Shown here in pieces: positions 50,878 through 60,608 of a stretch of DNA of 64,000 nucleotides. Numbering within the stretch: position 1 is the first letter of the stretch; each line of letters starts with the position of its first letter. Below the pieces are notes generated by a model. The model saw only the letters and a list, made by a program, of their open reading frames with translations, made no database searches and was not told where the DNA came from. Source of the DNA: Carpediemonas membranifera (lineage: Eukaryota; Fornicata); contig JAHDYR010000005.1 of NCBI GenBank assembly GCA_019828565.1, positions 1,488,001-1,552,000 on the forward strand, read 5' to 3'. A program made the position numbers and the translations under genes.

Positions 50878-52502
50878 CTAATCATCGCTACTGGGGGCGC
50901 TGCGAACACTCTCATCCCTCGCCAGTATCGCGAGAGCCCGTGTTGTGTGATCGTCCATGCTACCTGAGCGGAGCCGGGAAGGGTGAGCCGGCGGGAGGGG
51001 TTGGCCGTGGCGTCCACCTGGACGGGTCCCCACTGGCGCTGTATCCTCTCTAGGACGTGGCGTGGGGTGGCCCACTCCAGTGCCGCGAAGCGGCTCAGGC
51101 GGTCTGGCTCGGCGTTCAAGTGACCCGCGATATGTAAGCAGCGGGGTGTGAGCAGCTTCTCGTCCGCCAGCCTCTGTAGGTCCGCGAGTAGGGCCATCAC
51201 CGTGGCATCCGCCCGTGTCGAGCCGCCCTTGTTGATCCAAGAGACTACCGCCGTATTGTCCACGAAGATAGTAAGCGTACGCTGCTGTGGCTGTTTTGCT
51301 AGCAGACTTACCCCTTGCACCGCCGCGAATAGCTCCTTCGTACAGATGTGGGCGTCCGAGATGTCTGGTGGGAACCCCCCTTGGGCGGAGTTGCACGTGT
51401 CGCCGTAGTAGACCCTGGCTCCCCAGCCAAAACCCGAGGCATCGGTCGCTATCGTCACCTCTATAGCGTCGATCATATCCCACAGAGCCCGCAGTTCTGC
51501 AAACGACCTTGACGGGCGCTCCTCGAGCAGGGTCAACCATTGCTTCAGCTCCTCCCTGAGCTGCGCGTCCAGCTGTACTGTGCCTTGCGGCGTCCTTGCT
51601 TGCAGTGCTCTGAGCTTGAGTTGCGCGGCGTGGGCTGCTGTGGCAAAGAACGAAAGGCGGCCTAGGATCTTGGCGTACGTCTCCGCCTTGATCTTGTCGC
51701 CTGTCATGGCACTTTGGATAGACTGTTGGTACTTGAGCGCCTTGTCGGAGGATAGACGGACGCAGCAGTCTTCTGTGTTGATCAGTAGGCCCAAGTACTC
51801 CATGCAGCGAGTTGGCTTGAGTATGCACTTGTCCAGGCCTGGAATGACTCCCAGGCTGCGCATGATGTCGAGAGCCTGAGCTGTCGCCCGCTCCAGGTGC
51901 TCCGCCGAATCGGCCGATAGCAGGAAGTCGTCCAGGTAAACGCAGACATGCACCCGAGTACGTCTTGCGATAATTTTGGCCAGTTGTACCGTGATGGTTT
52001 GGAAAAAGTAGGGCGCAGCTGACCAGCCAAAGGGGAGGCCTGTGTAGTGAAAGGCTTCGCCCTCCGGGGTGACTATCCCCAGCAGCTGTCTGTCCTGCTC
52101 CCGCACCGGCACCTGAGAGTAGCCTGAACGGAGATCATTCTTGGTCATCCAATCGCCTGCCGTGAGAGTGGCCAACGCACGTTTGATCCCGAACAGCCTG
52201 AACACGCGCGTCTCGGCTGAGACCTCGTTCAGCCTCCGTAGGTCGTGCACCACGCGGATATCGGGCCCCTTGGGCACTGGGAATATAGGGGCTGAGTGTC
52301 GGAGGGAGGCCAAAGATGTCCTGGAGATGATGCCCTCCTCGAGCATGGAGGGGAGTTTTGCCCTCACTCTGTAGTCTAGCCTGGTCTGGGGAGCCGCTGG
52401 TGGAGGCTCGCTCGTGAGATGGATTGGAACGCCATCCCTCAGTAGTTTGACAACGTGCTCCGAGGCGCCGAAGCGCTCCCAGAGTCGCCACACGTTGATC
52501 AT
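50598..52502 (-). CDS. reverse transcriptase-RNase H of DIRS-like element 1
   Basis: It encodes 634 aa. RT copies the element RNA and RNase H removes the template. RT motifs in order: VPKGPDIRVVHDLRRLNEV, KNDLRSGYSQVPV, FHYTGLPFGWSAAPYFFQ, and the catalytic VYLDDFLLSAD. The RNase H part has TIATDASGFGWGA, CTKELFAAVQG, TIFVDNTAVVSWINKGG and LNAEPDRLSR, with the expected acidic residues. The tail from about residue 530 is Pro/Ser-rich and overlaps the tyrosine recombinase frame, as is common in DIRS elements. The frame is intact. Confidence 0.92.
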   Translation of the reverse strand: MINVWRLWERFGASEHVVKLLRDGVPIHLTSEPPPAAPQTRLDYRVRAKLPSMLEEGIISRTSLASLRHSAPIFPVPKGPDIRVVHDLRRLNEVSAETRVFRLFGIKRALATLTAGDWMTKNDLRSGYSQVPVREQDRQLLGIVTPEGEAFHYTGLPFGWSAAPYFFQTITVQLAKIIARRTRVHVCVYLDDFLLSADSAEHLERATAQALDIMRSLGVIPGLDKCILKPTRCMEYLGLLINTEDCCVRLSSDKALKYQQSIQSAMTGDKIKAETYAKILGRLSFFATAAHAAQLKLRALQARTPQGTVQLDAQLREELKQWLTLLEERPSRSFAELRALWDMIDAIEVTIATDASGFGWGARVYYGDTCNSAQGGFPPDISDAHICTKELFAAVQGVSLLAKQPQQRTLTIFVDNTAVVSWINKGGSTRADATVMALLADLQRLADEKLLTPRCLHIAGHLNAEPDRLSRFAALEWATPRHVLERIQRQWGPVQVDATANPSRRLTLPGSAQVAWTITQHGLSRYWRGMRVFAAPPVAMISPMFLHLQRIRAPTQTGNPQSWTSAAVVVIPDIPSPEIRRLLRLSTVPKMYFRLQENTIEGKELARLFPTKVRLIAMIVKTSSSSSPTTGSLI

Positions 52503-52519
52503 CGATGGAAATTGGGTAG

Positions 52520-53124
52520 TTAGTTTGGGTTAAGGTTGCCTTTGCGGCTGTTGCCGCGTCGAGGGCCGTCGCCGCCTCCGCTGTTGTCAGGGCCGGACGC
52601 CTTCTTCTTCCCTTTGATCTTGGCCTTGAGCTCAAGGGACTCGAGATAGGACTCCGGGACAGTGCCTTTCTCTGCGAGGGCCTTTGAGACCATGTTCTGA
52701 AAGTAGTGGATGGTGGCTGGCGTGTAGTCTTCATCCTTCATCATGAGCGCCCTGCGGCGTGAGGAGAGAAGGGGCGAAAGCCGCTTAAGCATCTTGGTAT
52801 CGGTCGTGGAGTGTACGATTGCCTGAACTCTTCGGATGAATTTTGCCTCCTCCTCGAGAGGACGCTTTTTCGGCATCGTCGACATGGCCTCGAAATAAGC
52901 AAGAGATTCCATTACGGGATCCGGCTGGTCATCAGTGGTGTTGATCTCAAGCTCATCCGGCTCTTCTTCTTCTTCCACTTCCGTGTCTCCTTTGACGAGC
53001 CCGAAACGAGGCGCTGGAGCAGTTCTTCCGTTCTTTTGCTGGCCTCCTTCATTTCTGCTACCGTCTCTTGTAGGGCTCTAACCTCCTGCGCCTTCGCAGC
53101 TTCGCGCTGCGATTCTTCGACCAT
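52520..53124 (-). pseudogene. gag-like gene of DIRS-like element 1, frameshifted
   Basis: Two overlapping frames make up one gene: 53124-52912 (coiled coil, VRALQETVAEMKEASKRTEELL) and 52978-52520 (EEEEEPDELEINTTDD, then ARFI-like helices ending in a basic tail with KGKKKASGP and GDGPRRGNSRKGN). A one-base change in or near the AAGAAGAAGAAG stretch around 52975 would join them. A basic, Gly/Arg-rich end is typical of nucleic-acid-binding gag proteins without zinc knuckles. Confidence 0.6.
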
Positions 53125-53125
53125 C

Positions 53126-53240
53126 TGTCAGCATAAGCTGCACTGACAGACGTTGACCGTGGCGCACTAACTTTCGTCAGCCGCCGCCACTGGCCGTCGC
53201 CCGGGCGACAAATTGCTGGGGTACTACCCGAGGCAGTCTA
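53126..53240 (-). repeat. A-type terminal block of DIRS-like element 1
   Basis: It shares GCATAA.CTGC, a GTCGCCC..GCGACAA hairpin and GCTGGGGTACTACCCG with the block at 57634-57740 of element 3. It adjoins the gag start. This is the 5' end of the element. Confidence 0.6.
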
Positions 53241-53449
53241 GTTGGGTGGTCACAATTAACTTGATCTTAGTTTGTTGATGGCCTGATCTTAAAATACTTG
53301 AAAATGCAACTTGATCGAAAGAAATCGTGTACTACCCAACTATCCAGGCAGCTAGAATCCAGTCGCAGTCATAGTCGCCCTGGTAGACCAGTCGTAGGTG
53401 CCGCGAATATCTTATCTTCAACAAAATATCGCAATTTCCAGAATTCCAC

Positions 53450-53522
53450 GATTCTTTGGTCTAGTCGGTTATGACGCCTGTTTGACAGACAGGAGATCCC
53501 CGGTTCGAGCCCGGGAAGAATC
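53450..53522 (+). tRNA. tRNA-Val (anticodon GAC)
   Basis: A 73-nt cloverleaf without intron. The acceptor stem GATTCTT pairs perfectly with AAGAATC. The anticodon arm is CCTGT/ACAGG around a seven-base loop TTGACAG, giving anticodon GAC (Val). The T arm is CCCGG-TTCGAGC-CCGGG. Internal A and B box sequences (TGGTCTAGTCGG and GGTTCGAGCCC) are intact. CCA is not encoded. A retrotransposon terminal repeat begins only 10 bp downstream. Confidence 0.93.
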
Positions 53523-53532
53523 AAATTTTAAC

Positions 53533-53589
53533 TCCACAAAGTGTGGCTCTATAACAGAGAGCCCTCCTCTTAAATCCAACCAAAATGGG
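53533..53589 (-). repeat. split direct repeat B2 of element 2
   Basis: 57 bp starting TCCACAAAGTGTGGC and ending CCAAAATGGG on the plus strand. It is a direct copy of 53770-53826 and forms the outer end near the tRNA gene. Confidence 0.88.
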
Positions 53590-53688
53590 GGGGCGAGTAT
53601 TTACTTCGGGTGGCTTCCCCGAGCTCTTATGACAGACCCGGGTAAATCCTCGTCTCGCGATCCGGTCAGGTCCGAAACGGCTCCGACA

Positions 53689-53769
53689 CCTGCCGATGCG
53701 TTTCGAAGTGTGACCTAAAGTGCACATTGATCGGCGCGCGCAGGTGCCAGTGATGGTCCTGTGACAGGA
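53689..53769 (-). repeat. split direct repeat A2 of element 2
   Basis: 81 bp from CCTGCCGATGCG to GTGACAGGA on the plus strand. It matches 57154-57234 and directly abuts B1. Confidence 0.88.
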
Positions 53770-53826
53770 TCCACAAAGTGTGGCTCTATAACAGAGAGCC
53801 CTCCTCTTAAATCCAACCAAAATGGG
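53770..53826 (-). repeat. split direct repeat B1 of element 2
   Basis: 57 bp, direct copy of 53533-53589, located just downstream of the tyrosine recombinase region in element orientation. Confidence 0.88.
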
Positions 53827-53982
53827 ACAATCCCGCAAGACGTCCCTGTGGGACTAAAGCTTTGGGCCGGCGAGTCTATCTCGCCTCGACCAGAGTTAAG
53901 AATTAATGATGAATCCAGGCCGGCGAGTCCGTCTCGCCTCGGCCGTTCCCCCTCGAACGCGGATGTTTAATGGAGGGGGTGG

Positions 53983-56656
53983 TTAAAAGTGGGGCCCGAG
54001 AAGGCTGAGGTTCATCCTCCTGGTGAGGTCCTCGTTTGTTCTGATGGCGTCAGCGACATAGCTGCGGAGGGAGGTGACGTCCTTCCATGTGCCCATTGAG
54101 AGGATCACCTCCAGCGGGACTCCTGATAGAGCCATCTCCGACGCTGCCCCCCTTACGGAAGCTGTGGAGACCCGTCCGTGGACCGAACAACGCCTTCACG
54201 ACTCGTCGGAGGTGTGCGGCTGTGAGCGGTTTGTCTCTGCTCAGGCGCCCGTTGACTATGACTCGCCAGATGGGGGTGTCATCAGCCAGGTAGTGTGTGC
54301 CCTCGACCCAGCGTCTAAGTGCCAAGGCCGGGTTGAAGGCGGCTGATAGCCATACGTATGGTACGCGCTTCTTAACTCCCGTTAGGATGGTCTTGGTCCG
54401 CTGAATGTGTAGGAGAATGTCGCCGTTCTTGAGTAGCTCCAGGTCGGCCGGGCATAGGGAGAGTATCTCGATGCCTCTGGACACCGTCAGATAGGCGACT
54501 GCCCCAAAGAGACATGCCTGATATGACTCAAAGTCGTCACTCCGGCGCCCCAGTGCCTCGATCATCTCAGCCTTGGTGATGGCGCGCGAGCCGCCGGTAG
54601 TTCCCGCCGTGCTGGCGCCCTTAGCCGCCTGCTTAACGATGTACTTGGAGTTGGCGGGCGGATGCCAGTCTTTGAGGAACTCCTGTAGCTGAACAATCCA
54701 GTAGCCCTTCCTCGCCACGTTCGATGGCCCGCAAAAGGAGCCTTCGTCCTTGAGGAAGGCTACAAGCTGGTCTCGATCCGACAGGCTGCGATCGCGAGAG
54801 CCTTCGAACCTGGCCACCCAGCCGGCCACCGTCCGAGCAGACGCGTGATTAAGGTGAATCACTCTGTCCGACCTGAGGACTCTGTGGAAAACGTCCTGAA
54901 CGCCATCACATTGAACCGTAGGCGTCCTCTGTCCTGTAGGTGAAGTAGGTGGGCCAGATCTGAGCTCGAAGCCGGGACGGAGAGACGGAGTTTCCAGGAC
55001 GTCCAACTCTTGAGGAGTCTCATCTCCGGCGCTTGAACCTCTGGGTAGAGGAGAAAGACTGCTGAGGTCCAAGACCTCGGGTGTCCAGTCTGAGTCTGAA
55101 CTCTCGCTGTCGCTATCTTCTGGACTATGGCTGCCATAGACGAATTGGGGGCCCAGAGGACGCGACATCCAAGCCTTACGTCTACGTCCGTTGAGACTGT
55201 CTGGACTGGACCCCCACTCCGCGAGGACAGATTCCATGCTGGACTCCAGAGAGGAAGGGAGTCGTGAGAAGCCTCTGGACAGCCGATCTGCTGCCAGGTT
55301 GATGATGCCCGGAGTGTGTAGTCCACGGAGTGTCAGGTTCCGGTCCTCCGCCTCCTTCTGGATCTGGGCTAGAATGTGCAGGGCTTGAGGTGGAGCCTTC
55401 GTAGACCCCGCCTTGTTGAGCCAGGCCAGAGCTGATGTGTTGTCTGAGAAGATCGATAGCTCGCGTTGGGAACTCTGTCTGCCGATCAGACGGATGCCCT
55501 GTAGGATTCCCGCGAGCTCCTTCACGTTGATAGATTCTGCTCTTAGTTCTGGAGTGAACGTGCCCGAGGCTGAGGTCCCATACTCGCCGTGCACGGCTGC
55601 TCCCCACTTGACTCCAGATGCGTCTGTCGATACGACGAGGTCTAAGGAGGGGTGAGCGCCCCAAAGCGACTGAAGTTCTCTGATGTCTCGGACTGGGCGC
55701 TCTCTTAGCAGTAGCAGCCACTCTTGCAGTAGCTCCTTGGAGAGTGGGTCCTGTTGAAGGTGTCTCAGCCGGAGGAAAGCCCCGTGGGCGGTTGTAGCGA
55801 AGTAAGTCAGTCTCCCGAGGATCTTGGCCCAAGTCTCCTGATCGATGGTCTTGCCTGCCAGAGCCTGATGAATGTGAGAGGAGTAACGTTTGGCCTTGTC
55901 CGCCGGGAGGCGTATTGTAAAACTCGCGGAGTCTATCACGAGCCCCAGATAGACCAATGACTGAGTCGGTGCCCATTCTGACTTCTCCTCTGAGGTGAGG
56001 ACACAGAGGTCGGCTAGAGTCCGCCTGATGCGCGGCACCGCCCTCCTCAGGATTTCTCGGTCGCGGTGAAATAAGAGGAAGTCGTCGAGGTAGACAACGA
56101 TGGTAAGACCCGTCCGAAGGGCTAGTATCTTGGCGAGTTGGTTGGTGATCGTCTGAAACACGAACGGCAATGCGCGCCAGCCGAAGCCTAGCACTCTGTA
56201 CTGAAACGCTCGTCCGTCTGGAAGATAGACTCCTAGCAGCTTGCGGTCCTCCTTCCGTACTGGTACTTGATGGTACCCGGACTTGAGGTCGAACTTGACC
56301 ATCCAGTCGCCCCTCTGGAGAAGGGAGAGAGCTCTGCGCAGACCGTAGAGCCGGAAGGATGAGCGCTCTGCCGAGCAGTCGTTCAGTATCGTGAGGTTGT
56401 GAATGATCCTCTTCGACTCGCCCTTCGGCACAGTAAACAGCGAGGCGGTGTGTCGCAGGGAAGAGGGATTCACTTGCTCTATGACGCCTGTCTCTATCAA
56501 GGAAGGAATCTGCTGGACAATGAATGGGTCGACTGTCGGCTGTTGCCTTGGTGCTGGTGGTTGACTTCTCAGACGGATCTCGACCCCGTATCGTAACCAG
56601 TTGATCACCCGTTGTGATGCTCCCAACCTCTGCCACTCCCTCCACGCCGCGTTCAT
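53983..56656 (-). pseudogene. fused RT-RNase H-tyrosine recombinase of element 2, one frameshift near the 3' end
   Basis: One frame of 868 codons runs from the Met at 56656 to a stop at 54050. RT has TVPKGESKRIIHNL, KFDLKSGYHQVPV, VLGFGWRALPFVFQ and VVYLDDFLLF. RNase H has VVSTDASGVKWGA, NVKELAGIL, IFSDNTSALAWLNK and AADRLSR. The recombinase has LTVSRGIEILSL and LHSFRKG. A six-C run at 54147-54152 (plus strand) puts the end out of frame. With one base less the frame would continue through a normal recombinase C-terminus with its Tyr (LRSYVAD) to a stop at 53983, about 890 aa. Either a recent inactivating indel or a sequencing error. Fusion of RT and recombinase in one frame differs from element 1. 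Confidence 0.85.
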
Positions 56657-56670
56657 GCATGGAAAGAGGG

Positions 56671-57153
56671 TTAGGTGTGGGCTCTCTTGCCGGAGGATCC
56701 TGTCTGAGTGCGACCTCGGTCCTGAGCGCGGCCACCGCGGCGAAAATTAGCGTCGCGCTTATCGCCCTTAGACTTGGCGCGGGCCGCCAGTTCCAGGACC
56801 TCGTCGCGATCAGGCACGCCCTTCGCCTTGCAATAGTTCTCGAACCGCTCTGCAGTAGCGTCAGTGTACACGTCCTTGATTAGAAGGTACTGGATTCTTG
56901 CAAAGAGAATGTTCCCGATCTCCTTCATCTTTGCGCCGTTCTCGATCCTATTCATGGTCTTGTATACGAATCTGGCCTCATCTTCGAGGCCGAACCTCTT
57001 TGGCATCTCCAGGAACAGTGGACGGCGAGCTGCTTCTGCTTGCTGCTCCAAAATTGCTTCCGATTGTATCTTAACCAAGCGCTCCAGCTTCTCGATACGC
57101 TTGTTAAGCTCATCGGGACTGTCTTGCGGCGGCAGGTCTTCGTTATCAGACAT
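56671..57153 (-). CDS. gag-like protein of DIRS-like element 2
   Basis: It encodes 160 aa from the Met at 57153, immediately after repeat A1. An N-terminal coiled coil (LNKRIEKLERLVKIQSEAIL) is followed by a helical part (FVYKTMNRIENGAKMKEIG) and a basic Arg/Gly-rich tail (NFRRGGRAQDRGRTQTG) suited to RNA binding. No zinc knuckle is present. The frame is intact and ends 15 bp before the pol start. Confidence 0.75.
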   Translation of the reverse strand: MSDNEDLPPQDSPDELNKRIEKLERLVKIQSEAILEQQAEAARRPLFLEMPKRFGLEDEARFVYKTMNRIENGAKMKEIGNILFARIQYLLIKDVYTDATAERFENYCKAKGVPDRDEVLELAARAKSKGDKRDANFRRGGRAQDRGRTQTGSSGKRAHT

Positions 57154-57234
57154 CCTGCCGATGCGTTTCGAAGTGTGACCTAAAGTGCACATTGATCGGC
57201 GCGCGCAGGTGCCAGTGATGGTCCTGTGACAGGA
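57154..57234 (-). repeat. split direct repeat A1 of element 2 (5' end)
   Basis: 81 bp matching 53689-53769, ending directly at the gag ATG in element orientation. Confidence 0.88.
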
Positions 57235-57431
57235 GACTCGCGGGCCGCTAGACTAGGCTAGCCACCTAACTCATACTCCCAAAGGGGGGGGTAAAGGATT
57301 TATTCTTCTCGGGCTCCTTTAGGCCCGATGTGCCTTCGGGCATTCGAAATTCTGATGCCATAAACTGCACGTTTCCGTGCGCCCTCTCGGGCGTCTCAGC
57401 ACCCCGGGTGCCAATGGGCTCGAGTGGTACT
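57235..57431. other. short stretch between elements 2 and 3
   Basis: It contains a G-run followed by an ATTTATTC motif, GACTCGCGGGCC (also at 57732-57743) and TAAACTGC at 57361. It resembles a diverged A-type terminal block, so it may be a remnant of another element of the same family. Confidence 0.4.
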
Positions 57432-57466
57432 CACCTGACCCTCTACACTCTGTAGATCCAACGGGG
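57432..57466 (-). repeat. split direct repeat B2 of element 3
   Basis: 35 bp from CACCTGACCC to ATCCAACGGGG on the plus strand, a direct copy of 57753-57787. Confidence 0.8.
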
Positions 57467-57752
57467 GAAAGAATATTTACGCAAGAAACCCCTGTTTCGC
57501 CGCGTCAATATTCGAAGACTTACGCGCCTTCGGCTCCTAAGTAAGTCTTGGGTTTCCCTCGCGTACCGACGAGGGACGCTCTCCCGAGCGCGTTCTTACA
57601 GCCACCGGCTGCGAATCGTTCGTCATCTGGCCGCATAAACTGCGCCGACCAATCTTGACCAATGACGCGGGCATCCGGCGATTGCCGGCCTCGCCCACGT
57701 CCCGTCGCCCTTGCGACAATGAGCTGGGGTACTACCCGCCCGACTCGCGGGC

Positions 57753-57787
57753 CACCTGACCCTCTACACTCTGTAGATCCAACGGGG
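57753..57787 (-). repeat. split direct repeat B1 of element 3
   Basis: 35 bp direct copy of 57432-57466. It is followed by GTTGTCCCGCC, shared with the 3' side of element 1. Confidence 0.8.
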
Positions 57788-57879
57788 TTGTCCCGCCGGC
57801 CGAGGAGATATCATTAACTCCTAGCTGTCACCTCCCGTGAGGTCGCAACAGCCTGCACCTTAAACATCCCATCGAATGT

Positions 57880-59138
57880 TTACAGTGGCTTGCCCAAAAG
57901 AGACCTGGCGATGTCTCTCTGGACCGCGGGGTGCTGGTGTACGCCAGCAGGCTCTTCGCGGAGCGCCAGTTCCCCAGTGCCATCAGCACGTGCTCAGGAG
58001 TGCCGGCGACGGCGAGCTCGGTCACCGCGCCCTTTCTGAAGCTGTGCCAAGTGACGGAGTCGCCGAACACTGCTGCGATCCAGCGCCTCATTGCGCCTTC
58101 TGACAGCCCTCTGTCTTGCTGATCGTGTCTCCGTTGACCTTCCTCCATAGTGAATCCGTGTCGCGCTTCGTGGCCAAGTTGACCCAAAGCTGGAGCGCCT
58201 TCGCGATGTTGAATGAGTCAAAGGTGGCGTTGACCACGAGCTTCTTCACCGCTGTGGTAGTCTTGGTGCGTGCCATGAACAGCGTCGCGTCGCCCTCTGG
58301 GCTGAACGTCACGTCTCCCCTCGTCAGTGTGAAGATTTCCTTGCCGCGGCTGACAGTTTGGAAGCAGAGTGCGGCGAACAAGACCGCCTGGAACGTCTTC
58401 GGATCTTGTTTCCAACGTCGGAAACCCGACCGGATTATGTCGCTCGTCGCCGGTCGAGCCCCGCCAGTCAGTCTGGTGGTGGATGCTACGTTGCGGACTG
58501 ATCGGATGATCTCGCTGCTGTCCTGCGGGGGGGTCCAGTCGCAGATCAGTGGGGCCGCTTTGCAAATCCAGTGTCCCTTCTTACCGATCGTGTCGGGCCC
58601 CGAGGTCTTGGCTTCGCTCATGAGGTGCTGCCTGAGCTGCGCCGCGTGTGATAGCGTGGTGTCTCTCGACGCGTTGAACTTGACGAGGTAGCCCGCGACT
58701 GCCCTGCGTGACGCCTCTAGGCTCAGATGTGAGAGCCTGTCGTGGTGGAGGAGGAACTCGAAGTCCTGATGATCATCGCGATGAGCCTTATCCTGCCCCG
58801 CTCGGCCAGCCGCGACAGCTCGGAGTCCGACAGAAGATCTTGGTTCACTCTGAAGTACATCTTGGGAACTGATGAGAGGGCTAGCAAGCGGCGGAGTTCT
58901 GGTGACGGGATGTCCGGAGTCACTATTATCGCAGCTGACCTCCACGTCTGAGGGGATCCAGTCTGGGTCGGCGACCGAATCGTCCGAATATGCAGATATG
59001 TCGCTGGAATCATCGCTACTGGAGGAGCTGCGAAGACTCTCATCCCCGTCCAGTCCCGAGACAGGCCGTGTTCTGCGAGAGTCCATCCGTGCTGAGCGAA
59101 TCCCGGGCAGTCCGCCATCGAATTCAGCTAAGTCGAAA
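57880..59138 (-). pseudogene. tyrosine recombinase of element 3, frameshifted
   Basis: The main frame runs from the Met at 59086 to 58088 and has QTVSRGKEIFTLTRGD. The recombinase then continues in another frame (58187-57828) with TWHSFRKGAV and SLLAYTST, so a one-base change lies near 58110-58130. A second shift follows the catalytic Tyr: the QRDIA..LLG end is in yet another frame, stopping near 57880. A second frame at 59118-58723 is the end of the overlapping RNase H gene. At least two frameshifts and loss of RT make this a dead copy. Confidence 0.82.
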
Positions 59139-60608
59139 GACTATGTTCGGGGATGGATAAAAGGCCAACGGCCTGTCCCAGTAAACTGGTACAGCGCCCC
59201 CATCAGCTCAGAAGGAGCGGCCTCAGCTTCCTGTCCGCCAAACTCAAAGGTGCATTCATGGATCTCCGCCGGGCGCGAGTGGGAGCTCCACGCCCAACAC
59301 AGAGACACTATAAGAGGATAATGAACAGAGATTTAACAGAGAAAGCAGGGAAACCCACAGAGAACACCGAGAAGCCGCGACCACTTTTGGTTTTTGGCAT
59401 GTTCACGGTGAAGGAGGAGTGATCAAGCAGAGGCACAGAGACCAAAGATAGCCCTCATGTAGGCACTACCTGGAGTGAAGTCAGTCCTAAAATCCCGAGA
59501 CCACCCAGCGAGAAAATCAGCGTGCATTTTTGGACAGTGCGCCATTTCGCCGTAACGCAGTTTACGGCCGAACCAGAGAAAAGAAGAAAACTGAGACCCC
59601 TACACAGTTGCAGGAGCCGCACAAGGCCACGCTGACCGATTTTCAGGACGATACATTAGCCAACTTTTTTCATGCAGGCGAAAATGGCAACGAAGAATCG
59701 CAGCAAAAGTATCAGAGAATTACAGAGAAACAAACAGTGACCGCAGATAACGAACATATTTATAGTAAGCAACCATATGACCAACATAGACCATCCGGGA
59801 AGCTTTCAGAGACAGTGCATCGACGAACATCCTGAGACCAAATGCAGATATGCCTCAAAGGTATGCAGAGACCAAAGCAAACAGCAACATACAAATACTA
59901 ACAGCACCTCCAGCAGATTCAGCAGCGTGCATGGACCACAGCGGCCACACTAGACCGACAGTTTTGCCTTTCAGAGGCTGAGACCAGACAACAACAGCAC
60001 ATCAAGAGCAGAGACCGAGCAGAGATCAGAGAATACCAGGGGCAGGTGAGGGTGGCCGGGCAGTCCACGGATGAGAAGGCCCCCCCCTGCCGCCGCCGAC
60101 ACACCCCAGTCAGTAGGCGGTACCTGGGGCAGTGGCATGACAGTAGCGACGAACGTGGAATGGCCATCGAGCAGGTTGCTCTCTCAAGTCTCGCAGTAAA
60201 CGCAAGACTGGAACAGGAGGGAGTAAAGTAACGTATTGCAGAGTTTCAGAGACAGTCTTTATTTTTCTTTTAACAAGCCCTGGCTCCCACCCAGGGCCTG
60301 GCATTAGCCTACGGGCACTGCCAGTGGGCTGTGGCGGCAGCCAAAGGGGGGGTCACGCCACTGCGCCCCCTCCTAAGTATCCATGCCTGAGGGCGAATCG
60401 GTCACCAAGAAGCACGGAGGCTGGCCCGCCAAGGGTTACCAAGACCGGCATCGAGGCCCCTTTGTCAGGGTCCTACCCATTGTTTACATAGTTGATATAT
60501 TTATTATTGCCATATTTACCACAGCAGGGTCAAACCCTCTCTTCTTTGCTTTTACTAAAAGTTCTTCTAAGTCTTGACAGACCACAATACTAGTATTCCC
60601 CTTTCATC
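59139..60608. other. gene-free, repeat-like stretch of unclear origin
   Basis: About 1.5 kb with no convincing gene. From 59290 to 60230 the plus strand is purine-rich with many AGAGA and CAGAGACC motifs and low coding character. A reverse TAAACTGC (GCAGTTTA) occurs at 59557-59564. The stretch just before 60609 may be the leader of the gag-protease element; no long terminal repeat could be identified. Confidence 0.4.

Larger units (their letters stand above)
49583..53240 (-). mobile_element. DIRS/Ngaro-like tyrosine-recombinase retrotransposon 1
   Basis: Reading on the minus strand: an A-type terminal block (53240-53126), gag (53124-52520), reverse transcriptase/RNase H (52502-50598), and tyrosine recombinase (to 49738). 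The left boundary is set where similarity to element 3 starts (CCAACGGGGTTGTCCCGCC at 49584). The expected B-A-B terminal block at the 3' side was not found, so the element may be truncated there. The A block resembles the A2 block of element 3, so the two belong to one family. Confidence 0.82.
53533..57234 (-). mobile_element. DIRS/Ngaro-like element 2 with split direct repeats (A1-ORFs-B1-A2-B2)
   Basis: On the minus strand the order is A1 (57234-57154), gag (57153), fused RT-RNase H-tyrosine recombinase (56656-53983), B1 (53826-53770), A2 (53769-53689), about 100 bp, then B2 (53589-53533). A copies are 81 bp and B copies 57 bp, essentially identical. B1 and A2 abut directly. This is the split-direct-repeat layout known for Ngaro and PAT elements. 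The B2 end is 10 bp from the tRNA-Val gene. Confidence 0.88.
57432..59138 (-). mobile_element. DIRS-like element 3, 5'-truncated
   Basis: Only the end of RNase H, the tyrosine recombinase and the terminal block remain. B1 (57787-57753) and B2 (57466-57432) are identical 35-bp direct repeats (CACCTGACCCTCTACACTC core) flanking an A2-like block that resembles the 5' block of element 1. The left side of the coding part stops abruptly near 59138. Same family as element 1, different from element 2. Confidence 0.75.

Noticed and set aside
52141-52980. Plus-strand frames in the first retroelement
   Set aside because: They are antisense to RT and gag, whose motifs are on the minus strand.
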